Position numbers and translations under genes: made by a program
Part shown: positions 41,012 through 42,097 of the stretch, piece by piece
Layout of the letters: every line of letters starts with the position of its first letter
Numbering within the stretch: the first letter of the stretch is position 1
The notes under the pieces: generated by a model
Told to the model about the DNA's origin: nothing
Database searches by the model: none
The model's input: only the letters and a program-made list of their open reading frames with translations
NCBI RefSeq assembly: GCF_000282355.1
Contig: NZ_AKJL01000093.1
Coordinates: 1-42,097 of the forward strand
Reading direction: 5' to 3'
Length of the DNA: 42,097 bases
Origin: Pseudomonas sp. GM49
Lineage (GTDB): Bacteria; Pseudomonadota; Gammaproteobacteria; Pseudomonadales; Pseudomonadaceae

Positions 41012-41796
41012 GCTTTATCACCGTTAAAAACGTCTGGCAGCAATACGCCGATCAGGTGGTGCTCGAAGGCCTGAACCTGAACGTCAACGAGGGTGAGTTC
41101 TGCACACTCGTCGGCGCTTCCGGTTGCGGTAAATCGACCTTCCTGCGCCTGCTGCTCGGCCAGGAACGCGCCAGTCGCGGCGAGATCCTGCTCGACGGTC
41201 AGCCCTTGGCCAGTGAGCCGGACGCCAGTCGTGGCGTGGTGTTCCAGCGCTACTCGGTGTTCCCGCACTTGAGCGTGCTGGACAACGTCGCCCTGGGCCT
41301 CGAACTGCCACGCTCACCCTTGCTCGGACGCCTGTTCGGCAGCGCTAAAAAAGAGGCCCGCGAACAGGCATCACTGTTGTTGCACAAAGTCGGTCTCGGT
41401 CACTCGCTGGACAAGTACCCGGCGCAGCTTTCCGGCGGCATGCAGCAACGACTGGCCATCGCCCAGGCACTGATCATGAAGCCCCGCGTGCTGTTGCTCG
41501 ACGAACCGTTCGGTGCCCTCGATCCGGGCATCCGCAAAGACATGCACGCCTTGCTGCTGGAGCTGTGGCGCGAGACCCGACTGACGGTATTCATGGTCAC
41601 CCATGACCTGTCCGAAGGCTTCAGTCTTGGCACGCGTCTGCTGGTGTTCGACAAGGTTCGCCTCGACCCGCACGCACCAGGCGCCTATGGCGCACGCATC
41701 ACCTACGACATCCCGTTGAACAGCGACCGCCGCGCCGACCGTGCCGTCGTCGACGCCTTGCCGGTGCCACTGGCGGGCTCACTTCGAACTGCTTGA
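41008..41796 (+). CDS. ABC transporter ATP-binding protein (guanidine/urea-carboxylase-linked)
   Basis: A 262-residue ABC ATPase. Walker A is VGASGCGKSTFLRLLLG, the Q-loop is in GVVFQRYSVFPHLSVLDNVA, the signature is LSGGMQQRLAIAQALIMKPR, Walker B is VLLLDEPFGALDP and the switch histidine is in FMVTHDLSEGF. It energises uptake by the two preceding gene products. The start at 41008 overlaps the permease stop; the longer open frame from 40810 lies inside the permease gene. The deiminase-subunit gene follows after 13 bases. Confidence 0.9.
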   Translation: MSFITVKNVWQQYADQVVLEGLNLNVNEGEFCTLVGASGCGKSTFLRLLLGQERASRGEILLDGQPLASEPDASRGVVFQRYSVFPHLSVLDNVALGLELPRSPLLGRLFGSAKKEAREQASLLLHKVGLGHSLDKYPAQLSGGMQQRLAIAQALIMKPRVLLLDEPFGALDPGIRKDMHALLLELWRETRLTVFMVTHDLSEGFSLGTRLLVFDKVRLDPHAPGAYGARITYDIPLNSDRRADRAVVDALPVPLAGSLRTA

Positions 41797-41809
41797 GAGG
41801 AATTTTCCC

Positions 41810-42097
41810 GTGACCGATTCGACCCAACTGTTCCCGCCCTTCGCCGAAGAAATGCTCCCCGGCGGCGGCCATCGCTCTTTTGTGCTCAAGCGCGGCCAAC
41901 TGCTGCGCCTGACCGACCTGCGCGGCGGCGCCAACGTCAGCCTGACGTTGCTCAATGCCAATGAAAAAACCGAACGCCTGAACCTGCCCGACAGCCTCAA
42001 ATGCCAACACACCGCCAAGCTCACCGCCGGCCATTGCCTGTACTCGGACATGGGCCGCGTGCTGGCCGCCATCACCGCCGACACTTGCGGCTGGGGG
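41810..42097 (+). CDS. Urea-carboxylase-associated protein / carboxyguanidine deiminase subunit (N-terminal fragment)
   Basis: The first 96 codons of a DUF1989-family protein, running off the right edge. It starts at GTG (41810) behind AGAGGAA and reads VTDSTQLFPPFAEEMLPGGG, then HRSFVLKRGQLLRLTDLRGG, NVSLTLLNANEKTERLNLPD and YSDMGRVLAAITADTCGW. These are family features of UAAP1/UAAP2. Such pairs have been shown to form carboxyguanidine deiminase (CgdAB), which converts carboxyguanidine to allophanate in guanidine degradation. Which of the two subunits this is cannot be fixed from the fragment. The carboxylase and allophanate hydrolase genes are expected just beyond the window. Confidence 0.82.
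   Translation, partial: MTDSTQLFPPFAEEMLPGGGHRSFVLKRGQLLRLTDLRGGANVSLTLLNANEKTERLNLPDSLKCQHTAKLTAGHCLYSDMGRVLAAITADTCGWG

Noticed and set aside
1..42097. Prophage, transposon or genomic island
   Set aside because: No integrase, transposase, phage gene or tRNA-bounded direct repeat was seen; the tRNA-Ser is flanked by core genes on both sides.

Overview
The window is GC-rich chromosomal DNA from a Pseudomonas of the fluorescens/putida type. Three things point there: the algU-mucA-mucB-mucD stress-response cluster, the order dapA-bamC-MBL hydrolase-purC beside a tRNA-Ser, and several intergenic REP doublets built on GTGGGAGCGAGC / GGCGAGGGGGCTTGCC cores. All assignments come from reading the sequence; no database search was run. 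Both ends are cut inside genes: a 2-hydroxyacid dehydrogenase at the left and a urea-carboxylase-associated protein at the right.

Layout. 1-4242: 2-hydroxyacid dehydrogenase (partial), ycgL-rnd, a methyltransferase and a lipid A phosphoethanolamine transferase, all on the minus strand. 4380-5762: a glutamine-synthetase-like gamma-glutamyl-polyamine synthetase. 5763-6358: non-coding with a REP doublet. 6359-10879: MFS and DMT transporters, two LysR regulators and an orphan 5-carboxymethyl-2-hydroxymuconate isomerase. 11113-14802 (minus): tRNA-Ser(CGA) with its own promoter and terminator, and the dapA-bamC-MBL-purC operon. 15131-19193: a GcvR-like regulator and bcp on the plus strand, tusA and an AI-2E/PerM permease on the minus strand, then a BepA-like M48 protease. 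19272-23043 (minus): algU-mucA-mucB-mucD without mucC. 23596-27818: nadB, then ygfX-sdhE on the opposite strand, ygfZ and an HDOD protein.

27965-35627 is a complete tricarboxylate uptake locus: a TctE/TctD two-component system divergent from an OpdH-type porin, TctC-TctB-TctA and an AbrB-family membrane protein. Its control region carries three tandem 11-bp repeats, which suit an OmpR-family regulator, and A-rich motifs of the Hfq/Crc type in front of both the porin and tctC. 35716-38669 holds ung, a HIBCH-like crotonase and two adjacent small Tyr-rich lipoproteins.

The right end (38887-42097) is the most interesting part. A sigma-54-type promoter precedes a ykkC/guanidine-I riboswitch, which leads into an ABC transporter (binding protein, permease, ATPase) and the first of the urea-carboxylase-associated proteins, now known as carboxyguanidine deiminase subunits. 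This looks like a nitrogen-controlled, guanidine-induced uptake and degradation operon. A 10-nt segment inside the aptamer is perfectly complementary to the Shine-Dalgarno region of the first gene, which suggests a translational switch.
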